Counted from the first letter of the stretch, positions 12,166 through 22,897 are shown. The stretch is DNA of 64,000 nucleotides from Lingula anatina (GCF_001039355.2 NW_019775303.1:29664-93663); one strand, 5' to 3'. Numbers and translations: made by a program. Notes: generated by a model not told the origin, from the letters alone.

Positions 12166-12529
12166 GCCCAAAATTAATTTTTTTTATTTTAAAGTAAGTG
12201 ATTAACTTTATGAAATTATAAGCAAAAACAACAACGATAACAATTTCTGTCTGCAACACAAAATATATTCTTTATTATATCATAGTGGTGATTTCATGGC
12301 CAATTTCATGGCCAAATTTAATTTCTGAAAATTCCTACTTGAGATCAAGTCTGAAAATTATATTATCTGAATATTTAATTAGTTACATAAAACTTATTTA
12401 TGAATGAACCTTATATTAACCCTGTACATTAAGTTCTACAGGATGTTTTCAGTTTAAAAAAGCCTGAATCACTTTATTTATGACTTCATTTTTTAGTTAA
12501 AGTTAAAATTGGTTCAATTATGTTCAAAG

Positions 12530-12533
<4 letters not shown>

Positions 12534-12586
<53 letters not shown>
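12534..12586. repeat. (AT)n microsatellite
   Basis: About 25 uninterrupted AT dinucleotides inside the 2.9 kb element. A G homopolymer follows at 12834-12850. Confidence 0.95.
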
Positions 12587-12588
<2 letters not shown>

Positions 12589-13433
12589 GTAACCAAATCA
12601 ACAGTAAATAGAATGTCAATAAATTTAATAAATAAGAAACCTCTTGTCTTTTTGTACAAAACAATGTATGTTTAAAAAAACTACACTGCAAAAAGGCAAA
12701 TATACAGACACTAAGCAGGGGGAAATATCACTTATATACATGTAAAGAAAAAAGAACAAACATTATTTTTTTTACTAAAGAAAGCTGCTCATCGAACTAA
12801 CACAAAAATTGTGAATAAATTATGCATGTACATGGGGGGGGGGGGGGGGAGGGGCAAAAATATTTTTGCACACCTTAGCCTAAATAATATTATACATTGT
12901 CATTTTTTTAAACTATTTCAAACGTAACATTAATAAACATAATCACTAGTTCTGTAATGAATGAATCTTGAATAGTGAATGAAAAAAACATTGTTTTTTT
13001 AGATGAAGGAGAGTTATAACAAAATTATAAATAACCATGCAGTAACTGTTTCAATTCAACTAGCATGCTGGCTACATACATGTAAACTCTGAAAAAAGAA
13101 CCATGAAAACTCCATAGATATAGATGTACTAAAAAAAAAAGAGAATTACATGTGCACAAAAACAAACCCCAGTATACTGTTGATGCTTTTGAATTAAATC
13201 ACAATAATACTGTTTGTTTTGTGGTCCTCCAATGAGCCACATTTATTTTTCTTGGATTTCAGCATTCCCCATGCATTTTCATCAATAATATTACAATATG
13301 CACCTGAATCTGGCAATAACGCCGCCTATCTCTATTTCCATCATGTCTGTGTATATTGCATTGGTTCCCACACCAAATGTATATGCACTCCTGGATTATC
13401 ATGTTCATAACTGTCATTTACTTGAATAATAGT

Positions 13434-13830
13434 TTAAGTTTCGCAGACTTTTGCAAAGTGATCCAACGTTCCTTGTTTTCTCAGTCGGAGGGTTTCTATT
13501 CGTTTTTCGTGTCTGAACTCGTGGTGTTTAGACTGAGTTGGTTTGTCAAATGACTTCGGTTTCACCATACTCACATTTTCTGGTGTTCCACTTCCTTTTA
13601 AAGCGTTAACTGTCTATGTATATTCATGTTTCTCACCTGTGTTTGGGAGAGTCCTGAAAATATCTTGTACACCTGTCCCTGCTGAATGCAACATAAGCGC
13701 GCGTCTCTTCTGACATGTATTTTTAATTTTCTGTCGTTGTTCATTATTCATTCCGTCCGTTGGTTCTGAAACGATCAATCATTTTCCACCAGCGAAGAGT
13801 TTAAATCTGTCTAGCCAGCGTCCAGCGTGG
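13434..13830 (-). pseudogene. Decayed retroelement Gag-like fragment
   Basis: On the minus strand, WLDRFKLFAGG (about 13820-13780) is followed, after stops and a frame change, by KRRALMLHSAGTGVQDIF, RTLPNTGE, a TAG, TVNALKG, HHEFRHEKR and LDHFAKVCET. The order W-x-x-W/L-x-x-F, KRALLLH-G-x-x-V-x-x-IF-x-TL, Y-x-x-A-V-x-x-L, R-x-x-F-R, D-x-F-x-x-x-L-x-x-C is that of Ty3-type Gag-like capsid domains. It has internal stops and no downstream polymerase, so it is a relic inside the 11825-14733 element. Either the retroelement inserted into the transposon or the transposon captured the fragment. Confidence 0.6.
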
Positions 13831-14399
13831 CCCTAATGTCTCCGGACTTCTGTATGGTTCGATTCGTAATTTCACATTTTTCCTCCATTTTCTCAAAGAA
13901 AGTTGGCTCACAGTTTTGCACTACCTCGTCGCCAGAGTTAATGTCTTCCAATTCAATCGCATCACGAATCAAATCACTCAACGAATTGTATCAATTTGAT
14001 ACGCTTGTGCTTTTTTCATATCCATACCTCTAAGAAACGCTACATCCGGGTCCTTGACCGGCTTATCATAAAAAGCGGAATTTTAAAACAGCGGGACGAG
14101 TAGCTCTAACAAGTTAACAATTCATTCAAATGTCAAGTCAAATTAAACAAATAGTGCACTAATGAGGGGACTTTGAAGAAAAGAGAGAAAAAGAGAGAGA
14201 TAAATTAAATCAAAATTGATCAAATGACGATAATTCAATCATTCAGCTCACAGGTCAATAAAAAATAAATAAATAAGAAAAAAAATAAAAAATAAAAAAT
14301 TTATAAAAAATTATAAGTGACTTCACCAAATATTGGCTTGATGGCAGCTTAACATAAAATTAAAAAAGACTGGTCCAACATAAGTTTAAAGCTTAAAAA

Positions 14400-14720
14400 A
14401 TGACGTTGGCCCTACATTGGATCAACGACTAAAAATGATGTTGGTCCTACGTTGGCCCAACGTTGGCCCCACATCGGATCAACGTCAAAAAAATGACGTT
14501 GGTCCTACATTGGATCAACGACGAAAAAATGATGTTGGTCCTATGTTGGCCCAACGTTGGCCCTACATCGGATCAACGTCAAAAAAATGACATTGGCCCG
14601 ACATTGGCCAAATGACAGCAGACCAACGTCAACAGTGCCGACGTTGGCCCAATGTTGGCCCGATGGCGGCATGCCAATGCCGACCAAGTGCCAACGGTGC
14701 CGACGTTGGCCCAACGTCAT
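14400..14720. repeat. GTTGGCCC-type subterminal array, right
   Basis: A more regular part (14400-14600) repeats a unit of about 60-120 bp containing GACGTTGG.CCTACATTGGATCAACG. A palindromic part (14600-14720) matches the left array in inverted orientation. Confidence 0.85.
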
Positions 14721-15009
14721 CTTGCTATCTGGGATCTTGTTTAGGCAAACTGACAAACTGCCTGGATTTTCATCTTGACTGTGACATATACATTCTGTAA
14801 TTCAAGCATGGAAGAGAAAAGGAAAGCATGAAAAAGAGGATACATTGAAATGCAACAACAACAACAAAAAAACATTTTGTACAGTAACTGAGACCAATTA
14901 AGAGCACTGCATGAAGGTATGTGAACTTAAATAATTTATCTTTTAAAAAAAGTATGTTTATATATTGTCAGAGAAATAAAGTATAAAAATAAAAACAGTT
15001 TCAACTTAC

Positions 15010-15087
15010 CAAGTGTCTTTATAATGGAAGGACAAGATGCCCTACGGTTACGTGACAGACACTGTGGACTATGGCACTTGAACTGGA
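15010..15087 (-). CDS. Candidate Cys-containing exon, gene unknown
   Basis: A 78-base minus-strand segment lies between a good acceptor (TTTTTTAG) and a good donor (ACTTG|GTAAGTTG). Only one frame is open, reading QFKCHSPQCLSRNRRASC and a short tail. No neighbouring exon was found that fits its phase, so it is offered only as a possibility. Confidence 0.25.
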
Positions 15088-15273
15088 CTAAAAAATGCAA
15101 AAATACTGGCATTAAATAGCAGTTTAAAGTTTACACTGTATTAGTCTGTATATGTGATATTATGTTTTCTTTTACTCCAGCATGATTGGGTAAAGAAGAC
15201 CATAAAAAATGCAAAGTGAGTTGAAAAAGGGTTTTATTGGAACTCCTTGGTATTATACAGGTAATCCAGGGCT

Positions 15274-15368
15274 CCCTAACTCGAAAGCACTGCGTTTTTT
15301 ATATGGGGCGAGTTATGGAATCGGGATGCTTGCGCTAGGTCGCAATGCGCGATGCTTTCGAGTTAAGG
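15274..15368. repeat. Short inverted repeat
   Basis: CCTAACTCGAAAGCA (about 15275) is mirrored by TGCTTTCGAGTTAAGG (about 15353) with about 63 bases between. The interior is GC-rich (GCGCTAGGTCGCAATGCGCG). Probably a small MITE; it falls in the 5' flank of the kinase gene. Confidence 0.55.
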
Positions 15369-16174
15369 GGACCAGAACACAAATGTCCCACGCTAAAGTT
15401 CATTCAAACTCTTAATACAAGCAAGAAGATGTAACGGGTGGTGGCGAGAGGGGTCAGCATAGGGTGCTTGCTCCACCCTATGACTTAATTACTTATCCAT
15501 CTCATCACTGATCCGCAACGAGTGACACCGTTTTGGTGAGGAAACAAAATTCACAGCAATAATAACCGTGGAACCACCTTGAAATGCTTATCAGACTTAT
15601 TAGTAAATACTATCAGTACTGACTATGTAATTGACGTTTAAGCCAAATTACTGAAATTACAAGTAGCACTACCTATCTCAAAACCTCGTGCCTCGAAATG
15701 TGACAACTCTTCGTTTTCAACTAGGTCAAACACGACGCCACAGGTCTCATATCACTTTTAAAATTTATCAAACATTGAAAAATAAATTCTGCCAACGAGA
15801 CTTTCACGTTCCTTTATTGATTTGTTTGTTTTGTTATTTTGCATAATTTCTACAATAATAACGCGTCATAAATAACTTAATTAAGTTCTCAACCCAGTTC
15901 TGTGTGTTGAACAGGGCCTGTCGAAGTGGTAGGCCTACCATCTAAAAAAGTTAAAAGAAGTGTTTTGACACACGCATTTTTTTATTATTATTATTTTGTC
16001 AAGGTATTAATTTTTTATTAACATTTTTATGGAAATTACAAGATCTCTTTGTCGTTTAAAGAAATGTTTGTGGCATGTGACAAGTCGGTCCAATAAATAC
16101 GGTTTTTATTTGTGACGTCATACCCCATGGTAAAGTCTCTAAGACAACTTCAGGCCGCAAACAACAGCTTCAAT

Positions 16175-16246
16175 ATGAAGACCAATATGTTTGCAGCACT
16201 TATGAATGTTAATATTTCTACAGTTAAATTGCAGATTGAAGAGTAA
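16175..16246 (+). promoter_or_regulatory. Candidate uORF of the pseudokinase gene
   Basis: A 24-codon ORF (MKTNMFAALMNVNISTVKLQ and a short end) whose TAA is separated by one base from the predicted main start ATG at 16248. It is kept in the other haplotype (17118-17189). If transcribed, it would favour reinitiation or repress the main frame. The transcription start is unknown. Confidence 0.4.
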
Positions 16247-16247
16247 A

Positions 16248-16259
16248 ATGTTATCAGAT
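16248..16259 (+). CDS. Pseudokinase gene, first coding exon (haplotype B)
   Basis: Four codons, MLSD, followed by a strong donor GTAAGTACC. The exon ends in phase 0, as required by the next exon (FKKTSTLDLL, at 19968 in the same haplotype). The other haplotype has the same exon at 17191-17202. In this haplotype intron 1 contains a MITE whose two ends are at 16452-16476 and 19615-19796, with the foreign-haplotype contig 16478-19613 placed between them by the assembly. Confidence 0.6.
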
Positions 16260-16451
16260 GTAAGTACCAATATAGGGTTTTCTTTCACACTAGAGAATTC
16301 TTGGTTATTTGTTTCTGCGCTAATATACAGCTTTGGATCGGAGACGCACTCATACTTTCCGACTGCGTCTATCCATTAGTACAAGAAACCGCTAGCCGTC
16401 AGATGAATTACCACTTCACTTAAACTGGCGTTACTGATCCGTTTCTTATAA

Positions 16452-16476
16452 TTAAAGGGATAATAACTCTTCATTT
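16452..16476. mobile_element. Left end of a TTAA-flanked MITE (truncated by gap)
   Basis: TTAA followed by AGGGATAATAACTCTTCAT, the same terminal sequence as the complete element at 22553-22893. The other haplotype has an empty TTAA at the matching place (17395-17398). Confidence 0.85.
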
Positions 16477-17190
16477 NGGTGAGGAAACAAAATTCACAGC
16501 AATAATAACCGTGGAACCACCTTGAAATGCTTATCAGACTTATTAGTAAATACTATCAGTACTGACTATGTAATTGACGTTTAAGCCAAATTACTGAAAT
16601 TACAAGTAGCACTACCTATCTCAAAACCTCGTGCCTCGAAATGTGACAACTCTTCGTTTTCAACTAGGTCAAACACGACGCCACAGGTCTCATATCACTA
16701 TTAAAATTTATCAAACATTGAAAAATAAATTCTGACAACGAGACTTTCACTTTCCTTTATTGATTTGTTTGTTTTGTTATTTTGCATAATTTCTACAATA
16801 ATAACGCGTCATAAATAACTTAATTAAGTTCTCAACCCAGTTCTGTGTGTTGAACAGGGCCTGTCGAAGTGGTAGGCCTACCATCTAAAAAAGTTAAAAG
16901 AAGTGTTTTGACACACGCATTTTTTTATTATTATTATTTTGTCAAGGTATTAATTTTTTATTAACATTTTTATGGAAATTACAAGATCTCTTTGTCGTTT
17001 AAAGAAATGTTTGCGGCATGTGACAAGTCGGTCCAATAAATACGGTTTTTATTTGTGACGTCATACCCCATGGTAAAGTCTCTAAGACAACTTCAGGCCG
17101 CAAACAACAGCTTCAATATGAAGACCAATATGTTTGCAGCACATATGAATGTTAATATTTCTACAGTTAAATTGCAGATTGAAGAGTAAA

Positions 17191-19613
17191 ATGTTATCAG
17201 ATGTAAGTACCAATATAGGGTTTTCTTTCACACTAGAGAATTCTTGGTTATTTGTTTCTGCGCTAATATACAGCTTTGGATCGGAGACGCACTCATACTT
17301 TCCGACTGCGTCTATCCATTAATACAAGAAACCGCTAACCGTCAGATGAATTACCACATCTCTTAAACTGGCGTTACTGATCCGTTTCTTATAATTAACA
17401 ACCAATACTTTCTACAAACGGGTGTGGCTACGTGATAAGTCCTCTGTAATGTTGGCGAATGTTTTATGAAATATATTGGAATCGCTGATCAATGATTTTA
17501 TTTAGTAATTTTTTCTATGCTTATAATTAGTTTGTCACAATATACACTTGCATATTTTCTTTTCAGTTTAAAAAAACAAGTACTCTAGATCTACTCACGG
17601 CGTGCTTTGGTTGTCACTGGCCCAGGCCTAACAGTAAGTAAAAATCGTCAACATTTTCATATATTTCACTATAGGCTACATGTATAGTGTGTTATGGGCC
17701 TCGTTCTTCGTGAGACAATGCGCATCAATTTAAAGGGACTGGGGGAGTAGAAATTAAATACAGGATCTATTTATGAACTTTCATTTTTATTATTGTTTTA
17801 GTGAAACACAAAATCCGCGTTAGAGAAATTCAAAGTATGAAAGATGTTGTAACTTAGGTGTTGCGTCCAAATATTGAGAAGTTTATGGTATAATGTAAAT
17901 ACCCTTGAAACATACTTTCTAATACACATAATTTCAAACGAAATATTGTAGGCAACCGTTGCCCTATAAAGCAACTGATTGCATGTTTTAAACACAAATT
18001 TCATTCGCTTTCACTTAAAAAATCTCAATTGATAATTGCACTTTGTAGGCCTATATCAACTAGGGAGACGTGATCGTGCGAGACAAACTCCTCCCCGGTG
18101 GCCATTTGTTAGATTAATGAGAAGGTTGAGACGAAGAGTTAAGGAAATGCAAATTGCACAAGCAATACAGGTAACAGATTAAATTAAGTTACATTAGAAG
18201 CGAACGTGAATTCCCAATAATACATAAAGCACTCTGGGGCGGATCCACGTCAAATGCAATTTTCCTGCCCGGCTTCTTTTTTTTAAGGCTTTATTGTTTC
18301 TATTTACTTTTTATTTTGCATATCATAATTTTATCAATTATCTATATTAAGATAATAAAGGGTGTTTGAAATTCGACTGACACCAAAAAAAAATTGGAAT
18401 GGAAATTAGGCCTACATGTATATATATTTTTACCTATTTCCTTCTTCTCTGATCGAACTATTTATTACTCATGTTACTAGGCACGTTTTCCTGCAGCAAT
18501 GACAGTAACAAAACGGCAGGGAGCACGTGGGCAGATGAAATCAGAACCGAAAGACGAAACAATTGAACCAACTGAGTCAAACTGTGAACCCAAAGGAGAC
18601 CCAGAAGAGGGACAAGTTTGCAAAACAGTTGAAGAACCTGAGGGGGAACACAGTGAAGAACCAGCTGGAGAATCAGTTTGGGAATCTTTGGCTGAACTCC
18701 AGCGTAACCCTGTTGAAGAATCGGACGGGGAGACCAGGGAAGAGCAGGAAGAGGAACAAGCTGGGGAGGTCAACAGGAAACCTGAGAGTGACCTGAACGG
18801 AATCCCAGACAGTGAACTTGATAGGGAGCCAGTTGGTATCTTCGAGGAACAGCAGCAGCAACAAAAACAAAAAGCAGAACGAGGTGAGGATTAATATTGT
18901 TGTGATCATACGTAGCTACATGTATGTTGCTATTCGGTGTTGGATACAAAAGGGTTCTTCATAAAATTGCAGATGACAATGATAAAATAAATTATCAAAC
19001 ATGACAAGAGTGACAAGAAATGTATCTGAACACTTTCACTGGGTTTTTTTTTTTTTTTTTTTTTTTTTTTTCTTTTCAGCTTTGGAAGTTTACGCCCGCC
19101 CAAAGATGACTCTTAAAGATGTTTTTCCACCGGACCAGATAGAACAGCGCGTGCCTCGCCTGGTGCCATTCCAAATTCTTGACTTCCCTTCCCGAAGTTG
19201 GTTGGTGGATAGAACCACCAACAGACAAGATCCGTTTGGCAAGATCTACTTGGCCACTGAAGTTCTTACAAAATCAATGGTCGCTGTAAAGTTCTTCAAA
19301 AGGTGCATCACAACGGACGAAATTAGGAGAGAGGGGTTCATTCTGCGCAGTCTCAGAGATGAGAGTGTCGGTCCATACTTTCTTGGTGCAGTAGGACTCA
19401 CAGGCAATGGCAAGTTCACAAATGCCATCAGAAAGCGTATGCCATCTGCCAGCTGTCATCCTTTTGTGTACATGATGCAATACCCAGGCAATAGTGAGAA
19501 AAAAGCGGGTGTCCCTTTAGACACTGAAATTAACCGGGTCCCCATTTACACCACTAACGATGCCGCTGGTGTGTTTTCCAAACTTGCCATAAAGTTAGCC
19601 AAGCTTCATGGAT
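17191..19613 (+). CDS. Pseudokinase gene, haplotype A copy, cut by contig end
   Basis: Exons 17191-17202, 17567-17633, 18064-18170, 18481-18883 and 19080-19613 (truncated) have the same phases and lengths as the haplotype B copy. Differences are small: Trp for Arg after the CFGCH motif, Met for Arg in the Arg-rich exon, and a few changes in the Glu-rich exon. The kinase exon lacks 27 bases (nine codons, KCMIRWTNM) shortly before the contig ends, and the sequence after the N at 19614 is MITE, not kinase. The Glu-rich exon and the ATP-site half are otherwise intact. I regard this as the second allele rather than a second gene; a recent tandem paralogue remains possible but does not explain the MITE ends. 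Confidence 0.75.
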
Positions 19614-19614
19614 N

Positions 19615-19796
19615 GATTATAACCGAGTACAGCCATCAATGGAGGTCATGTGATCTGAAGACAAGCTCAGATATCAGAATAATAGCTATAACTGCTGTTT
19701 TTGTGGTAAAACAGAATGTCTTATATTTCTGTGAGTTGTTCACAATGTTTTTATTGTGAAATATAGATATCATACGAAGAGTTATTATCCCTTTAA
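19615..19796. mobile_element. Right part of the intron-1 MITE (haplotype B)
   Basis: This is the reverse complement of the first 180 bases of the complete element at 22553-22893, with several substitutions. It ends at TTAA (19793-19796) and then continues with CAACCAATACTTTC, the same sequence that follows the empty TTAA at 17395. Confidence 0.85.
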
Positions 19797-19967
19797 CAAC
19801 CAATACTTTCTCCAAACGGGTGTGGCTACGTAATAAGTCCCCTGTAACTGTTGGCGAATGTTTTATGAAATATATTGGAATCGCTGATCATTGATTTTAT
19901 TTTGTAATTTTTTCTATGCTTATAATTAGTTTGTCACAATATACACTTACATATTTTTTTTTTTCAG

Positions 19968-22513
19968 TTTAAAAAAACAAGTACGCTAGATCTACTCACG
20001 GCGTGCTTTGGTTGTCACAGGCCCAGGCCTAACAGTAAGTAAAAATTCGTGAACATTTTCATATATTTCACTATACATGTAGGCCCTATAGTATGTTATG
20101 GGCTTCGTTCTTCTTGAGACAGTGCGCCTCAATTTAAAGGGACTGGGGGGAGTAGAAATTAAATACAGGATCTATCTATGAACTTTTATTTTTATTATTA
20201 TTTTAGTGAAACACAAAATCTCGTTAGAGAAGTTCTAAAGATGTCGTAACTTTTTGCGTAACTTTTTGCGTCCAAATATTGAGAAGTTTATGACATGTAA
20301 ATACCCTTGAAACATACTTTAACACACATAATTTCAAACGAATCGTTGTAGGCAACCGTTGTTCTAAAAAGCAACTGATTAAAAATGTTTTAAACACAAT
20401 TTTAATCGCTTTCACTTAAAAAATCTCAATTGATAATTTCACTTTGTAGGCCTATATCAACTAGGGAGACGTGATCGTACGAGACAGACTCCTCCTCGGT
20501 GGCCATTTGTTAGATTGAGGAGAAGGTTGAGACGAAGAGTAAAGGAAATGCAAATTGCACAAGCAACACAGGTAACAGATAAATTTAAAGTTACATTTGA
20601 AGCGAGTGTGGATTCCCAATAATGCATAAAGCACTCAGGGGCGGATCCACATCAATTGCAATTTTTCTGTCCGTTTTTTTTTTTTTTTTTTTAAATATTT
20701 TTTATGCTTTTTTATTTGTTTTGCATATCATAATTTAATCAACTATTTATATTAAGATAATAAAGGGTGTTTGAAATTCGACTGACACCAAAAAAATTGG
20801 AATGGAAATTAGGCCTACATGTATATATTTTTTTACCTATTTCCTTCTTCTCTGATCGAACTGTTTATTACTCATGTTACTAGGCACGTTTTCCTGCAGC
20901 AATGACAGTAACAAAACGGCAGGGGGCACGTGGGCAGATGAAAACAGAACCGAAAGACGAATCAATTGAACCAACTGAGTCAAACTGTGAACCCAAAGGA
21001 GACCCAGAAGAGGGACACGTTTGCAAAACAGTTGAAGAACCTGAGGGGGAACACAGTGAAGAACCAGCTGGAGAATCAGTTTGGGAATCTTTGGCTGAAC
21101 TCCAGCGTAACCCTGTCGAAGAATCGGATGGGGAGAAAAGGGAAGAGCAGGAAGAGGAACAAGCTGGGGAGGTCAACAGGAAACCTGAAAGTGACCTGAA
21201 CGGAATCCCAGAGAGTGAACTTGATAGGGAGCCAGTCGGTATCTTCGAGGAACAGCAGCAGCAACAAAAACAAAAAGCAGAACGAGGTGAGGATTAATAT
21301 TGTTGTGATCATACGTAGCTATGTTGCTATTCGGTGTTGGATACAAAAGGGTTCTTCATAAAATTGCAGATGACAATGATAAAATAAATTATCAAACATG
21401 ACAAGAGTGACAAGAAATGTATCTGAACACTTTCACTGGGTTTTTTTTTTTTTTTTTTTTTTTTCTTTTTCAGCTTTGGAAGTTTACGCCCGCCCAAAGA
21501 TGACTCTTAAAGATGTTTTTCCACCGGACCAGATAGAACAGCGCGTGCCTCGCCTGGTGCCATTCCAAATTCTTGACTTCCCTTCCCGAAGTTGGTTGGT
21601 GGATAGAACCACCAACAGACAAGATCCGTTTGGCAAGATCTACTTGGCCACTGAAGTTCTTACAAAATCAATGGTCGCTGTAAAGTTCTTCAAAAGGTGC
21701 ATCACAACGGACGAAATTAGGAGAGAGGGGTTCATTCTGCGCAGTCTCAGAGATGAGAGTGTCGGTCCATACTTTCTTGGTGCAGTAGGACTCACAGGCA
21801 ATGGCAAGTTCACAAATGCCATCAAAAAGCGTATGCCATCTGCCAGCTGTCATCCTTTTGTGTACATGATGCAATACCCAGGCAATAGCGAGAAAAAAGC
21901 GGGTGTCCCTTTAGACACTGAAATTAACCGGGTCCCCATTTACACCACTAACGATGCCGCTGGCGTGAAGTGTATGATCCGGTGGACCAATATGTTTTCC
22001 AAACTTGCCATAAAATTAGCCAAGCTTCACGAATTAGGTTTCGCGGTGAACAATTTGAAATCCGACAACATCATGTTAACCGGGCATCTAGACGATGAAT
22101 GGGAACCAGTACCCGAGCCTTATATTTTGGATTTTGGTCTGGCCACACATGAGACACAAGGAGGAGGGTACAGTCATTTTGTCGAAGAAAGCGACAGGGA
22201 AGAGTTTTCCGTACAGCATCCCCATTTTGCGCCAGAGGTTTTGTGCGGAGGAATGTTCACTTGGATGTCTGATGTTTATAGTTTTGGACGTTTATTGCAC
22301 AAGACTTATCTCGATCTGGAAGTTCTGGATGAGCATATCATCTGCATCGCAAGTTATTGTCTTAATCATAATCCGAGAAGACGACCATCAATGCGGATGA
22401 CAGCGGACTTGCTAATTCAGCTTGTGGCCTGCCTTGAGCAGCGTTTGGATTCGTTCAGCGAGGGAGAAATCGTCGATGACGATTCGAACTATTCGGATGG
22501 GGAGTTGATCTAA
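19968..22513 (+). CDS. Predicted pseudokinase with Arg-rich and Glu-rich N-terminus, exons 2-5
   Basis: Exons 19968-20034, 20465-20571, 20884-21286 and 21474-22513 join in phase to the MLSD exon at 16248, giving 542 residues. Order: a short CFGCHRPRP segment, a strongly Arg-rich stretch (about 27-60), a Glu/Pro-rich region ending in QQQQQKQK (about 70-195), then a protein kinase domain. The ATP lysine is present in MVAVKFF (K267), as are DFG in ILDFGLA (D416) and APE (449-451). The glycine loop is reduced to DPFGKIYLA, and the HRDLKxxN motif reads VNNLKSDN, with Asn390 replacing the catalytic Asp. The tail is acidic (SEGEIVDDD). Related invertebrate kinases have HNDLK or HRDLK here, so I infer a pseudokinase or very weak kinase. 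The substrate and pathway are unknown. A poly-T tract of more than 20 bases precedes the last acceptor. Confidence 0.85.
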
Positions 22514-22548
22514 AACCTGTGGGAAACTATTGGATCCAATGACTTAAA

Positions 22549-22897
22549 TTAAAGGGATAATAACTCTTCATATGAGATCTATATTTCACAATAAAAAACA
22601 TTGTGAATAACTCATAGAAATATAATATATTTTGTTTTACCACAAAAACGGCAGTTATAGCTATTACTGTGATATCTGAGCTTGTCTTTAGACGACGTAA
22701 CCTCCATTGATGGCTACACTCTGTTAAAATCTCTTTAAGAGATTTTAACAAAAAACCAAACTTTTTAGAAAAAAAACCCAGGGACTAACTTTGAATGTAA
22801 AAATGGATTCATTAACCATGGGTAAGTATGAGAAAATTGTTGTTCACTCCAGGAAAATTAATTTTTTGGCCGAAACGAAGAGTTATTATCACTTTAA
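22549..22897. mobile_element. Complete TTAA-flanked MITE (piggyBac-like target)
   Basis: 341 bp between two TTAA copies. The terminal inverted repeats are AGGGATAATAACTCTTC at the left and the reverse complement of GAAGAGTTATTATCACT at the right. It carries an internal palindrome GTTAAAATCTC..GAGATTTTAAC (22723-22749). TTAA target duplication is the hallmark of piggyBac transposase. It starts 36 bases after the kinase stop codon, so it lies in the 3' UTR or just beyond. Confidence 0.85.
22590..22595 (+). terminator. AATAAA inside the MITE, possible kinase polyadenylation signal
   Basis: The first AATAAA after the kinase stop (77 bases downstream) belongs to the MITE. The element may therefore supply the gene's 3' end. 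Confidence 0.4.

Larger units (their letters stand above)
11825..14733. mobile_element. 2.9 kb DNA transposon with TIRs and GTTGGCC subterminal arrays
   Basis: The ends are inverted copies: CCCAGATAGCAACAAGGCGTT at the left and the reverse complement of CGTCATCTTGCTATCTGGG at the right. Immediately inside each end lies about 330 bp of repeated GTTGGCCCGACGT/CCAACGTCG units (11838-12165 and 14400-14720). The flanks are GAT and ATC; a 2-bp AT duplication is possible but not convincing. The interior is AT-rich with no intact transposase, so this copy is non-autonomous. Repeats inside the termini are typical of elements whose transposase binds several subterminal sites. I cannot assign a superfamily. 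Confidence 0.7.
15535..17398. repeat. Two near-identical 0.92 kb segments: allelic contigs
   Basis: 15535-16455 and 16478-17398 match almost base for base, with scattered SNPs. The join N at 16477 sits just after the first copy runs into a MITE end. The second copy continues at the same TTAA into unoccupied sequence. This is the pattern of two haplotypes placed end to end, not a genuine tandem duplication. Confidence 0.8.

Noticed and set aside
18477-18773. Minus-strand Ser/Cys-rich open frames at 18477-18773 and 20880-21176
   Set aside because: Antisense shadow of the Glu-rich coding exon; no splice or start context.
19001-19080. ATG at 19001 and 21398 as the start of the kinase protein
   Set aside because: The frame crosses a poly-T tract and acceptor (TCTTTTCAG); the upstream exons join in phase at 19080 and 21474, so this stretch is intron.
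15535-22513. Genuine tandem kinase gene duplication
   Set aside because: The MITE ends and empty TTAA site at the contig joins fit an allelic misassembly better; kept only as an alternative.
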